Below, piece by piece: positions 37,841-49,352 of a stretch of 64,000 bases of DNA (position 1 is its first letter; each line of letters starts with the position of its first letter). Position numbers and translations under genes: made by a program. Origin of the DNA: Archilochus colubris (taxonomy: Eukaryota > Chordata > Aves > Apodiformes > Trochilidae); assembly GCA_023079485.1 (NCBI GenBank), contig CM041092.1, positions 13,901,127-13,965,126 of the forward strand, given 5' to 3'. The notes under the pieces are model-generated. The model worked only from the letters and a program-made list of their open reading frames with translations. It searched no databases and was not told where the DNA came from.

Positions 37841-38194
37841 GTCTCTTTACACCTTGAATTTTCAGTGTCTTTTCAACAAGTGATTTCCCAAGTGGAGTTT
37901 TTACAAATGGTGTAATTTGGGAAATAGAGCCATCAATACTTTTTTTTCATTAGACAGATATCAGAGTGCAGGTACAATGTCACTTCCATTTATTCCATTT
38001 TGAGAGGTCACTTATTACAGCACTGTCCTTCCAAATTAAATATTTCAATTTACTTTCAGAGAGCAGGCTCTTTTCAGATGGAGGAAGCTTTGCATGCGGT
38101 CATTGACATCTGAAGGTGAAAAATACAAAAGGTAATCATGTCCTTTTAAAAAAGCTGTGCTTTGTCAGTGTAAATAGGCTAGATTCCTGCTCAG
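37841..38194. other. Unique non-coding DNA
   Basis: Nothing recognised between the hairpins and the G/T-rich tract. Confidence 0.5.
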
Positions 38195-38315
38195 AGTTGT
38201 TTTGGCTTTTGTTTGTGTGGGGTGTGTGTGGTTTGGTTTTGGATTTTTTTTTTTTTTGTTGGTTGTTCTTGGTTTTTGTTTTGGTTTGGTTTTTTGTGTG
38301 TGTTTGGATTTTTAA
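38195..38315. repeat. G/T-rich low-complexity tract
   Basis: About 120 bases nearly free of A and C on the plus strand: GTGTGGGGTGTGTGTGG, GGTTTGGTTTTGG, a T-run of about 14, then GGTTTTTGTTTTGGTTTGG. It is the longest strand-asymmetric tract of its kind in the window and the mirror class of the A/C tracts. The hydrophobic (plus) and Lys/Thr-rich (minus) open frames here are compositional artefacts. Confidence 0.93.
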
Positions 38316-40370
38316 GGCAAGGAGCAAAAAAATACAAAGCCTTTTGCATTCTGAGTAGTATTTAATGAGAGACATAGAAAGAGAAAACTTCTCTTAGCAA
38401 GATTACACCATAGCAAATCCCCTGGAGTATAATCATTCTTGGGATCCTAGGTTACCCAGTGCAACAAATTAGAGTATGGGACCTCTGAAAACCCTAAGCC
38501 CAGTCAGGTTTGGGGATGTGAGCTGCTACATAATTTTTGAACAGAATAATTTCATACATAGCCAACTACATTACAACCAACTACATTCATTTAATGATCC
38601 CTATGTTTCTTTAGCTTGCTATCCCAACATACAATTTTGGGAAAATAGCTTTTACTTGACTTACCCTCTAAAAAATGTCACAAAGGTTAAGAATAGCAAA
38701 GTTATCTCTTGATTTGAAAGCATAAAGCACTGTATAATTGCTACATGAAAGATCCAGTACACTATTGATTTTTGGATAAATCATCTCCTGAAATGAAAAT
38801 ATAAATCTGAATTGTGCTCTGCTGGGCAGAAGTTGTCCAGGAACTCATCTAAGTCATGCCGCTGAGTATGTTGCTTTCCTCAACTCCATTAAATGTTACA
38901 AAAGTAACTCAGAGTAAGAGACGAAGAGGTAAGAGTGATCAGTTAAATCTGGGCTTTCTGCACTCATACAATGTTGCTTCATTACCTGTTTAGATACCAT
39001 GAATTTTGCTTGAAGAATGAGATATATTTTTTTTCATAATTCAAATCAGGAAAGCTACCACCTCCCCCTCTCAGGAAGTTCATCCAATCGTGATTCTGAC
39101 AGTCTTCAATCTAATGAAAAGTAATTGGAGGTACCAAAACAAAGCATATCTTCCATTACCTGAAATCTATTCCCCTCAGATTCCATTGTAAGTTTCTTTT
39201 CTAGCAGTGCATACAAAATAAAGACCATAGAATTTGCTCTTAGCTTTTCAGAGGCCTGATATAAATCAACTGTCTTAGCACTGCCTTTGAATAGCTCATG
39301 TACAGTGAGGAAATTCAGATACAGAGCAAACACTACACATTTATCTGTAAGACTGCATCAAAAGATTTGGCAATGCTGCCAAAAATATATAAACTATGTG
39401 GGTATTCTACCATTTAATTATTCTTTTGCACACCTCAAAGGAGTGGAAAATAAAGTTGAGTTAATAATAGTCCAAAGTCATCACAGTAAGAAAATGTTTG
39501 AAGTTCAAAAACTGCAGCCTCAATAAAATTCCTACAAGTGATGAATTTTGCTTCACCTGCCCCATCACCACCAAACTTGGAAATGGAGAATCTTTATGCC
39601 ATAGGAAATATTTGCATTTCCAAGGCAAAACTACCTATGAAAGGTATGCATCACACCCCAGGTACTTATATTGAATTTCTACCTTCTTGCTTGTAGACCC
39701 ATAGAAAAATAATATCAAGAACACAGAAGAGAAAACATGAAACTCTGCAAAATGAAATGAACATCCTGGAACTTCAGGTCAAATCAAATTTCTCATCCCT
39801 CTCTTCCAAGGTAGAAGAGATTAATTCTTCCATTTGAACATGTCTTACTGCCAAAACGGTTTAAAAACTCCAAAAATAATAAATAGAGTGTACATTAACT
39901 GCTCAAAAAAACTTCAGTATTCCTTCCTTCATCTCGTAAAGAAAGATCTCATTTCCATGCATTATTTATCATGATGCTATTTTCTTGATTAGCTAAATAT
40001 GTTACTGTTTTCTTGTTTATTCCAAGTGATTTTTAGTGTAGTAAAACACCCAGCTTGGCAGTGCTGCCATGCCTAGGGATATCTGGATACAGGGCACCAC
40101 ATCAGACAATGTGAGGAAGAGCTGGTGGCAGCATCACACTACACATCCCTTCACAGGGCACATTATTGCCTGATGCCTTGAAAGAATGGTCATGAAAATC
40201 CAGGAGATCTTTAGGACTTTCATTTCCTAGCAAGTTATCCTGGTTGCAGTAAATTTTGGGACGTTTCAGTCAGCCTCCTTCCAACAGAGAATGAATGAAA
40301 TGCACTGACACTCTCCTAATTATGCATCCCTCACATTACACAAATTTTTACGGATTATTTCATTTTTGCT
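38316..40370. other. Unique non-coding DNA, no gene seen
   Basis: Open frames of 75-80 codons only, none recognisable. CAACTACATTACAACCAACTAC near 38562-38585 is a small direct repeat of CAACTACATT. Confidence 0.5.
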
Positions 40371-40412
40371 GGTTTTGGGGTGTTTTTTTCTTTTGTTTGT
40401 TTGTTTTTTTGG
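40371..40412. repeat. G/T-rich low-complexity tract
   Basis: GGTTTTGGGGTGTTTTTTTC followed by TTTGTTTGTTTG and a T-run. Same class as 38195-38315 but shorter. Confidence 0.85.
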
Positions 40413-41582
40413 CAAGGTGACAATAATGGTGCACAATCCATCAGGGACACAATTTCTCCCAAGACAGTACACAACCATACCACCCTCATTTGCCAAATAA
40501 TGGGATGGGATATAGCTGCCTGTAGCAGATGGTACTTATAACATCTTTCCAGATTGCAACCTCATATGCAAAATTGACAACTTTAGTGTAAAATAGCCGT
40601 GTGGGGGACTGCCCTCTCCTCACTTCGAGGCATATGAGTGTGAGCTGATCACTACAGTCTGGAATATAGAGAAGCTGCTCAGTCAGTAATGGGAGAAATT
40701 TTTTTTCATGAAATATGATCATGGTGAGATCATGATTTGTGCTGTTGCTTCCGTAGCCTACAAAGTCTGAGCTAAAAGTCTGCTTTCTGAGGAAGCAGAT
40801 CTAAAAATATGCTACAGAGAGCACCAAAGAAGCCTTTGGTGTTAATTTATTCTTCTTGGAATGAAAACTGAAAGCTGGAGCTAAACCTACCATAACCAAA
40901 AAGAGAAACAGAACCTGGATTTCCCTTGGTGTTAATCACAATAATTGATCTTCTACTCCATGAGACACTATTTTTATTTTTATTTTTTTGTACTTGCAGC
41001 TTAGCAAGCCTTTTAGATCCTCAGCACAGTAAGTGAAGAATTACCTTTTATTTCATGTTCTAACGTTGCTTTGAAATGCAGTTTTTACCTTGTTATCGAC
41101 TTGTACTTGTTTGCTTCAAAAGTGCCAAACCTGAATTTCCAAATCCACATTATCCTCCCCCTGTTCTCTAGACCTGCCATGAGACATTGCCTTCACCAGC
41201 AACCAACAAAAGTGCAGAGTTTTTTTTAATTTCCTGTTGCTTCAGTTCTGCTTCTTTCCAGTACAGCAAGGCCAGAGATTCCTGAAAACTTCACTGAATT
41301 ATAGGGGCTATTCATAGAGCTCACAGAAGCAGGCTATGGCTGGCAAGCCTGTTCCTGTGCAACCGGGTAGCCTCTCCTCTTCACTCCAATTCTCTGAAGC
41401 CAGAAAAAATGGCTGAGGAGCTTCAAACCAGGTATTTCATACAAGTCGAGATTCAACAAGGTAATTTGGAAATCCTCCCCTCCACCCCACTTATTTCATT
41501 GCTGGTAACTGGATTTGAAAGCGGTCTGCAGCAAGAGGTTATACTCATCCATCAACTTTTAAGATCTTACAATCATGAATGG
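40413..41582. other. Unique non-coding DNA, no gene seen
   Basis: No gene recognised. TATTTTTATTTTTATTTTT near 40970 is a short T-rich repeat. Confidence 0.5.
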
Positions 41583-41655
41583 AAAAAACAAACAAACAAA
41601 AAAAAAAAAAAAGAGAGAGAGAGAGAAAAAAAGGAAGAAAAATAAAGAAAATAAT
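41583..41655. repeat. A-rich / (GA)n tract
   Basis: CAAACAAACAAA leads into an A-run of about 15, then (GA) units, then AAAAAAAGGAAGAAAAATAAAGAAAA. It is mostly purine on the plus strand. Confidence 0.93.
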
Positions 41656-41689
41656 TTTAGCCTAACCCACAGAAAAGGAGCAAATAGGA

Positions 41690-42160
41690 CCATTAATATT
41701 TTACAGAATCAAATGCACTCAGTTATCTTGCTTTTGTAGAGGAGGGAAGATTTTCAGTATGAATTCATTTGAGGTGGCTGCTAGGAGAGCGAAAGGGAAG
41801 GATCTCAAATTTAGTTCTTTCCACCATTTTTCCACCATTCTGCACTTTAATCCCCTGCAAAGAGTTTTAATAGTGATGGGGCTGCTGTGCTAATATTGAT
41901 AACTGTATAGTGCTGTGCCTATTTGTCAGTTTAATGTTTATGTACACAAGAAAAATTATTGCCTTCCTTCAGAGGCCGATGAGCTCTTCAGCACATTATT
42001 ACCAGAATAAATGTGAAAAGTAAAGCAAGAATTTTCAGTGGAAGGAGTAATTAAACAACCTCACCACTGAATTTTAATTACTGATACAAGGACTATTTCA
42101 TTGCTTGGCTCTAAATGTGCTTTCTGATGAGGGCATAATATCTAAATACATCTTGTGTAA
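41690..42160. other. Candidate conserved non-coding element(s)
   Basis: A long run of complex, repeat-free sequence: TTTCCACCATTTTTCCACC, 'CACTTTAATCCCCTGCAAAG', 'GTTTAATGTTTATGTACAC', 'GAATTTTAATTACTGATAC' and 'CATTGCTTGGCTCTAAATGT'. There is no persistent open frame and no repeat similarity. The balanced composition, in contrast with neighbouring low-complexity DNA, resembles ancient enhancer-type elements, but this was not tested by alignment. Confidence 0.28.
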
Positions 42161-42625
42161 TGTTCCTTTTGGAAGACAGAGGAAGAGCTCATGTTTGAAG
42201 CAAGAGGGCCATTCCCTCCAAGTCAAAGGCTTGCCCAAGACTAGGTGACTTGCAGAAGTTGTATTACCAGGGGAATCTTTTAGAAAACATCACAAAAAGG
42301 AGTGTTGTGGCTGGATCTGCCTCTATGAAGGCTTTGGGGTCACACAAGCTGGACACCCTAAACAATTTAAAGCAAATACCAAGTTCAGGTGAAGATTTTG
42401 GTATGTGCTGTTGGATCTTTAGCAAGATCTGCAAAAAAAGAGTGCTCTTGAGGAGTACCAAAGTGCTAAGAACGTTCAGGAGATTTAGGTGAGGAATAAT
42501 TTGCATGAGATGTTCCAGATATTTAAAATCTGAAGATAGGAGCAAGTCTGAATAAATTAAAAATGGGATAGCTGGGAGGAAAAAAACAGAGAAAATTCTA
42601 AGATACAAACTGGCTATAACTGCTG

Positions 42626-42688
42626 GTAATTAATGGGACAATTAATTATTGTCCATTCATTATTAAAATATTAATATTAATTATTAAC
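42626..42688. other. Cluster of TAATTA-type motifs with small hairpin
   Basis: GTAATTAATGGGACAATTAATT, then ATTGTCC, then further ATTAATATTAATTATTAA words: many overlapping TAAT/ATTA homeodomain-type cores in about 60 bases. GGACAAT (42636-42642) and ATTGTCC (42648-42654) form a 7-bp stem. AT-rich drift could also produce this. Confidence 0.35.
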
Positions 42689-43489
42689 ACTGCTGCTTAT
42701 TAGTGGGACCATTTGGATTGTGATTGATTGACTGACCATCATTTAAATTTTAAAAAATACATCTAGATTGCCTTCAAAAAGATTGAAGAGAAGCTATAGG
42801 CTTACTGCTGGAAAGTGAAATAAGGACTACCATCAGTATTATATGGAAGTGGGGATGAAGCTAAATGATAAGATAAAGTCCTTCCTTAAACTGGAACCCT
42901 TAGACACTCAGGGAACAGAACTAATCTTAGATTAAATCTGTAACATTAAGGAAAAAAAAATAGTTTTCATCAAAATTTGAACTCAGCTGGAGAACTCAAA
43001 CATTTTCATAATTTTGCTGCCAACAGAAAGCCAGGTAAACTGCCAGACTGGTTGTGATAGCCCAGTAGTAATAAAAATTTTTTGCCACACAAATTATCAA
43101 CCTTCAAAATTTCTCACAAAGCATCTTGTCCTTGGTTTAACTAACTCTTTTATTGTGAATAGCCTCACAGTAATATCATATAGGTAAAATGTACTTTCAT
43201 CATAACCTCAAAGAGGTGCCTGTGCACCATGCCTCTCAAACAACTACTGTTGTCTTCTCTTGTATGGCCTTGTACTGGTATCCTACTGATTTATAATGGC
43301 ATTACATATTTTATTATGTGGAGAATATTTTGAATCTACAATAATCTTAGATAAAATAATTGCTTAAATAAAGTCAAAACACAGTTTCATAGCCTTACAT
43401 TCACCCAGCTAAGATTTGTATGTAATCATATGCTTCTCTATACATGTATGAGTGCAAACCCATAATGTGACATAGTACTAATGGACACA

Positions 43490-43660
43490 AGACCAGAGGC
43501 TGCAGAATTAATATGCAAAATCCATTAAGTTCCCTGAACACATTGTTATGATGAAACCCTTAATAGGATGTAGACTGCTGAATGAATAACATTCATCGTG
43601 ATTATAGTGAGGTGCCAAGACTAATTGGAAAAGGTGTTTGATCATAAAAGTAACTATCAG
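43490..43660. other. Candidate conserved non-coding element
   Basis: Complex sequence with AATTAATATGCAAAATCCATT (a POU-like ATGCAAAT variant beside ATTA), CATTCATCGTGATTATAGTG and TGATCATAAAAGTAAC, free of simple repeats. Judged by eye only. Confidence 0.25.
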
Positions 43661-45694
43661 GAAATTTTTTTCTTAATTTTTTTCCGTTATGAAGTTAAAT
43701 GTGTGATGAATACAAAGGGAAAGCAGGGGAGGTTAAAAAAAATTATTCCTGGTATTGTATGTGTTAGAAATACAAATTAAGTTAATTGCACATTTATTTC
43801 AACAATCTTTCACATTTTGCCAAATTTCTGTTTTTAAATTCTCAGTCTAGATTAGTCTTTATGTAAGAACAATGCTCTTAATAAAATTATGCACCTAAGC
43901 AAAACTGTTCAGAGGTGGTTCATCCCTTTGAATGATATGTAGAAAAAAGAAAAAAGGCAATTCAACTGTACATCAGAGTGAATTCTCTGGTCTCCGAACT
44001 TCTAACTAGCTTGCATCTTACCTGCCTATCAAAACCATGCCTTTGGAAGTAGACACCAATAGATTTTCTTGTTGTTTAAAGAAATGGCAATATGAAACAT
44101 ACTCCTAAGTTCATACCTGTGATTACTGACTGAAAATATTCACAAACAAAAAAGACCAAAGTAAGAATAAGAGTACTGGGCTGTTTTCAGTGTAACTACT
44201 TAATATTTTAAATAACAACTAATTAACGCTAAATATGAGAAATCTAATTATCACCTTTTTTTCTTTTTAAAAATCTTTTAAATTGTCCTTTTCTAAAGAC
44301 CACTTTTAGGAGGAGGTCTTAAACCAACAAGGGAGCGGAGAAATCCTTTTGGACATTACTACTTATGATACAAAACCAGCAGATTAGTCTTCCTCATCTG
44401 GTAACCAGAATCAATTTATTCACAGACACTCCTGTAAAAGGTACCTCTGTGAGTTACCACAACAGTCTTTCCTAACCTGAGCTAAAAGAGTAGTCCTGAA
44501 AACTAAAAATTTGATCATTTTGAGAGGTGGTTGTGTACAACAGAACTGTTTCAAATGATTCAGATAAAATTTCCTTCCCTCCAGGATGGCATTCTATAAG
44601 CTTGTTATATAATGGTTATTTCAATAAAACAAAACATAAAATATACATTTCCTTTAGTCTGTTTTAATATACTTTTGGAGAGCTTAATTATTCCTTGATT
44701 AGATACTACAAGAAAATGGAACCAGGAGCAACGGGGTAACTTTCATTCAGAAATTTATCATTTTCCCTCAGTTTTTCTTTTTAGCTTCACTTCTCCAAGC
44801 TTTCAGACTTTTATATTTAATCCTTCTTATACTTTCTTTTTTATTTCCCTTCCTCTTACCCCCTACTGCTGTAATAGCCTTAGAAGGGCAACTGGAAATG
44901 CACAGGCAATATACCAGGCAGAGGTCTTTTCCAGTTCATTTTATCTTCCTGACCCATGTCAGTCTATGCTACATGGGCTGCCTCTTCTCCAGAGATAAAA
45001 CCACACACCCAGGAGGAGGTAAATCAAAGGCTCAGGTCCCTTTGAACTGCACAGCAGATGTTAACCTGTTCCCTGCTGTGCCTGGAGCAGTGCAGCTTCC
45101 ACTGGGCAGGAGCATTTGCTCAGTAATATAGGTCAGGATCAGAATGCCCAGTGATGGGTCACCAACATTGTATTTTCTTCGTACTTATGGGTTGTATTTT
45201 TGGGGGGATTTTGTATTTTTTTTTTCCCAGTTGACTTAGACTCATTTATATATATGTAGATATTTGAAAATAAGAAATAAGTCTCAGACACTCTACATCT
45301 CATGAAATTATAAGCAGAAAGTTGTAGAAGGAAAAAGCACAGACATGAAGCTGCAAGAGGGAAGGAAACTTTGGGTTAAGCTTCCTTCAGCATGATAGAC
45401 TCCATCTCTCTTTGTTGTCGACATATGACAGGTTATTTTGGTGAGAGGACTGTTTAAAAGTACTGATTACCTGAGCAATATGGATTAAACATATATAGAA
45501 GTACACAGACATGCTTCTGAGGTCTCCTGAGAACAACTTTTGCCTCCAGACTACACTATATAATATCTTATTCTTATCAGATATGACAAGATCACAGTTT
45601 TATGCTGGGTAGCTCCAGAAAACACCTCTGAAGTATGGCAAATGAACTGTATTTACTTGGAACTTAGTCGTATCATGAGTAATTTGTTAAATAT

Positions 45695-45729
45695 TATATA
45701 CACACAGACACACACATATATATACATAT
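45695..45729. repeat. Imperfect (CA)n/(TA)n microsatellite
   Basis: TATATACACACAGACACACACA followed by TATATATACATAT: alternating purine-pyrimidine throughout except at the CAGAC interruption. Confidence 0.92.
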
Positions 45730-46143
45730 TTTAAGTTGCTAAAAGCTGTGTTGTATGAAATTCAAAGAGTTCTTGCTACTGTCTTTGGTACAGTAGACTG
45801 AACACATTTTCTATGAATTTTGGATGTTAAATGAAAACCACCACTTAAGAACTTGCAAACACATACTTCTTATAAATGACCTGGGGGAAGAAGTTATTTT
45901 TATAGTATATACTTCTGAAGCAGCATAATACTGGAGCTGAAATGAGGATCAATTTTTTCTACCTTTATACCAGAATTAGTGGAATTAGTGGAATGGATAG
46001 AAGAAATTGTATGCACTGAAATTCTTAATTTAATCTTTAAATTGACTGTTTATTATGTTAAAACTATACCATAGAATGAAAGTATACATGAAGCACTGAA
46101 ATAAAAACTTTAACCTTATCAGAAAGGAAGAACTGACGAAGTT
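45730..46143. other. Unique AT-rich DNA
   Basis: No gene recognised. GAATTAGTG is repeated in tandem near 45972. An AATAAA hexamer lies near 46101, about 40 bases before the A22 run, not enough to claim a retroposed transcript. Confidence 0.45.
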
Positions 46144-46245
46144 AAAAAAAAAAAAAAAAAAAAAATCCTTCTTTCCTTCATAAAACATATGATAACTTTT
46201 TTTATTCAATAAAAAAAAAAAATAAATAAAAAAAAAAAAGAAAAC
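46144..46245. repeat. A22 homopolymer and second A-rich run
   Basis: Twenty-two A at 46144-46165, a 40-base pyrimidine-rich spacer, then an A-rich run with AATAAATAAA at 46209-46245. Confidence 0.95.
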
Positions 46246-46354
46246 ACTGGAATTACCAATAGTGGAAATTCCAATTTTAAGGCAAGAAGTCCAGGCTCAG
46301 CACTTATTTGCATCATCTTATATTGAAGACCAGAACACTTTAAACAGGGAATTT

Positions 46355-46459
46355 AAGAGACAAAAATAAAAAAGAAGAGACAAAAAAAAGAAGAGACAAA
46401 AAAATGGAGACAAAAAAAATGAAGAGACAAAAAAAATGAAGAAACAAAAAAAAATGAAT
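46355..46459. repeat. A-rich tandem array, about six 15-19-bp units
   Basis: Successive units of the form (A)AGAGACAAAAAAAATG, varying in A-run length and in a few bases (one unit lacks AA, another has GAAACA). The final five units share ACAAAAAAA followed by ATG, or AG in the earliest one. It is a small, impure minisatellite. Confidence 0.92.
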
Positions 46460-47221
46460 ACTCAGACGAGAGCTGCTAAGATGATAAGATACATGTTTTA
46501 GCTGACCCTGGAATATCCTTTAAGATGCAATATGTAGTGCAAATAACCATGTTAAACAAAACAAAGAAAGTGGTAGATTTTTAAATACACTAAACTGACA
46601 AGAAGTCAGAGCTGAGGGCCAGAAGAAAAAAAAATCAACATTTAAATTAAAAAAAGAAAACCCAAACAACTATGGTACAGTACTAGCAATGTCTATGTAA
46701 CAGGAGTTTTAGCCCTTGTATTTGCATACTTCTTTCCTTCCCTGGCTCACAACTTTGTAGAGGAAATTGTTTCATTTCATTTGGTAGTACTTGGACCATT
46801 CTGTTTATGAGAATCTATGTTGGCTTTTGTCACTCCTATTTATCAGTAAAGCCAACGTAGCACCTTGTTTCATTCTGCAGAGGAAGGGAAACTGCACTTC
46901 AGGGCCTGTAGCTTATCCACAAGTGCTGAGATTGGAAAAGAGATCTGTCTTGCCTAGGAGTACTACAAGCAACAAACCTGGCTGTTTGTTTAACATCCAG
47001 AAACATTTTTCAAATGGTGTTACATAAAACCAGACTTTTTTTACTAACCAACATACTGAAGCAAGCTTGTAAGACACAGGAACTTATAGGAAATTTAATC
47101 CATGCTGTATTGCCTTTGGAGTCCTACTGTAATCATAAGTGCTGAAAGCATGAGACAAAAAAAAACCAACACAACAAAATAAAAAAGATGTGTTTTGGGG
47201 TGTTTTTTTTAATGTTTAAGT
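46460..47221. other. Unique non-coding DNA
   Basis: Short A-rich patches near 46625-46665 and 47155-47185 and a T-run near 47203. No gene recognised; the 78-codon frame at 46791-47027 is not familiar. Confidence 0.5.
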
Positions 47222-47255
47222 AAAAAAAAAAAAAAAAAAAAAGAGAGAGAGAGAA
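47222..47255. repeat. A21 run followed by (GA)n
   Basis: Twenty-one A (47222-47242) passing directly into about six GA units: the same A-run-to-GA structure as at 41583-41655. Confidence 0.95.
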
Positions 47256-47269
47256 ATGCTTTGGAAACT

Positions 47270-47480
47270 ATTTTTATTCTGGCAGAGTTTTCACTGCTTG
47301 TTTAATTTCATTCCCGGACTCTGTCCCTTTTTAATTCCCTTGTCATCCAGAATCTATTACAGAGAGCTAATGCCCTCACGGCACCATCTGGCATTATTTA
47401 ATATGCAACACCAGCTTATAAATCAAATTATAATTTATAATTAATCAGGCAATTTGTATTTTTAATAATCAAAATCTCTA
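47270..47480. other. Candidate conserved non-coding element
   Basis: Complex sequence with CATCTGGCATTATTTAATATG, a CTTATAAATCAAATTATAAT stretch and TTAATCAGGCAATTTGTATT. The ATTTATAATTAATCAGGCAATTTG portion in particular has the look of deeply conserved vertebrate non-coding DNA. A recollection of texture and not an identified match. Confidence 0.28.
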
Positions 47481-48704
47481 TTAAAAAAAACCTGAATATA
47501 TTAATGCACCATAGCATTTCAAAAATATTTACAATCTGTGATTGTTCTTTTTCTTTCTTTCACTGCTTGAAGACAAAGGTTTTCATTTCAAAAGCAGATT
47601 TTAATTAAAATGTATCTTAAAATATAGTACAGGAATTTTTCCCAGGTTTCATTGAAATATGCCATCACAGACAATAGATGTTATAGAAAATTTTAGAACA
47701 GACTTTTGAACTGGAAATGCTTTTCCAGTATACTCACTGCCTATGTCAGTCATTACAGACACTGCACTGTGTTGTGCACCATTGGCATCACCAGCAGGAA
47801 TACTTTACCTCATTTTAAGTATCCCAACCTTATCCTATATTGTGTCCAGCTATGTCCAAGAACCAAATATTTTTACCAATTAGATAATGTCCATGCTTGT
47901 TCAATATTTATTCTTTCTTTCACCCTACCAGACAAAAGACAAGTGGTTATTGACATTGCAATAGGGAGAAAACAGGATGTGTGTGTTTTACTTCAAAATA
48001 AAGTAAAATTCCCCTTTTCAATAGAAGTTATTGGATGAGTACTAAATAAATGATTTTTTTCATTCTGGGACAATTAATGAGAAAAACAAAGGCCAAAGAT
48101 GAAAAATTAGTAACATCTGCACCATGCTGCTTCACACTGCAGTCTGAACTCTGGGTATTGTAATATCAAATGCACATGTAGTGCACCAATGTACATAAAG
48201 GAAATAGCTAAAAATATCTGTGGCCTGAACACTCCACTGCCATAGAGCTTCTTTCTAAGACAGTAAGTTTCACTTCAGGGAACTCCTGCTTCCACGCTCC
48301 ATGAACTGCTGCAAGACAAAACAGGGCTTTCACAAAGTTAATGAGAACTACAGAAATTATGGTAGGAGCAGCAAGCATCTTGCAGCAACCCCTGCTAATC
48401 TTGTATTCAAAAAGCCCAGGGGAGAGGAGGAGGAGAGATTGGCTGGAGACATGCTTTGGCTCCCTTCTATGGTGAACATCTGAAATTTCGCACCTGAATC
48501 AGTGTCACAAACCACAGCTTTAATGCCCCCAGGAGCCACACTTGATTTGAGTTTAATACTAGATGCATGTTGACAGGCATGATTGGGAAGCAGTGATGAA
48601 AAGGACTGAAAATGTGAGGAGGTGCTCTGAATCTGTCCAGTGTCCCCATCTACACCAGGTCATACCTGGCCATGCCATCTGAGGCCACTGACAGGGAAGC
48701 AGGT

Positions 48705-48724
48705 ACCTTGTCGGCAGACAAGGT
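48705..48724. repeat. 8-bp inverted repeat, 4-nt loop
   Basis: ACCTTGTC (48705-48712), loop GGCA, GACAAGGT (48717-48724). A compact perfect hairpin in otherwise unremarkable sequence. Confidence 0.8.
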
Positions 48725-49334
48725 GTCTGGGTCAGTCTGGCTAACCACTGGAAAACAGACACTGGAAAAACCCAATAAAATTTACATTTCTGATACTAAA
48801 ATTTCTGATACTAGTCTCAAATATATGCTTTTAATCTAAAACTTCATTCAAAGTTCAAAATCTGGTGCAGTGAGACATCCCAAACCAGATTTTCGAAGAA
48901 GCAATCTTCATTTACTTGATGGCTTTGCATGGAAACAAAAAGACTTCATGAGGCCTCCCAAATGCACCTTTGTATGTACTAATTTACATTACTCATAGGC
49001 ATTCTCATTTTTCATCCTTTCATAGATCTTTATTTCTAGAGATAAACAATCATTCTAGTCCCTGTTTCTTGTGCAAAGTCCACATTCCTCTGCTACCAAT
49101 TCACTGCATGCAAGCATAATCCTCTGTTTGTAATGTCACAGTTGGTGCTTGCTCATGGAAAAGATTAATTTGTCAGAAGCAGAGGATTACACATTTGGCA
49201 GGGGCACAGACAGCTGAATGGGGCATCCCCCTGGGAAGGGAGTTCCATGGCATGCACATCTAACCCAGCATCTCCTCGTTTGCTGTGATTATACAAGAGA
49301 AGAGTTTGCACAATCAGAGTAAAGAAAAAGAAAA

Positions 49335-49352
49335 ACAAAACAAAACAAAACA
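49335..49352. repeat. (CAAAA)n tract
   Basis: About three and a half CAAAA units after an A/G-rich lead-in. Confidence 0.9.

Larger units (their letters stand above)
42161..45694. other. Unique non-coding DNA, AT-rich, no gene seen
   Basis: Includes a minus-strand 114-codon frame (42264-42608), hydrophobic (Leu/Phe/Ile-rich) but unrecognised, a TAAT-rich cluster at 42626-42688 and a candidate conserved element at 43490-43660. No RNA gene or transposon was recognised. Confidence 0.5.

Noticed and set aside
38116..38375. 80-codon hydrophobic frame and its Lys/Thr-rich antisense frame, resembling a membrane protein
   Set aside because: Arises wholly from the G/T-rich tract.
42264..42608. 114-codon Leu/Phe/Ile-rich minus frame that could suggest a membrane protein
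   Set aside because: No family resemblance and no splice or promoter context; AT-rich antisense readily gives hydrophobic codons.
46101..46165. AATAAA followed by an A22 run, suggesting a processed pseudogene tail
   Set aside because: The distance is longer than usual, no upstream coding remnant is recognisable and no target-site duplication was seen.
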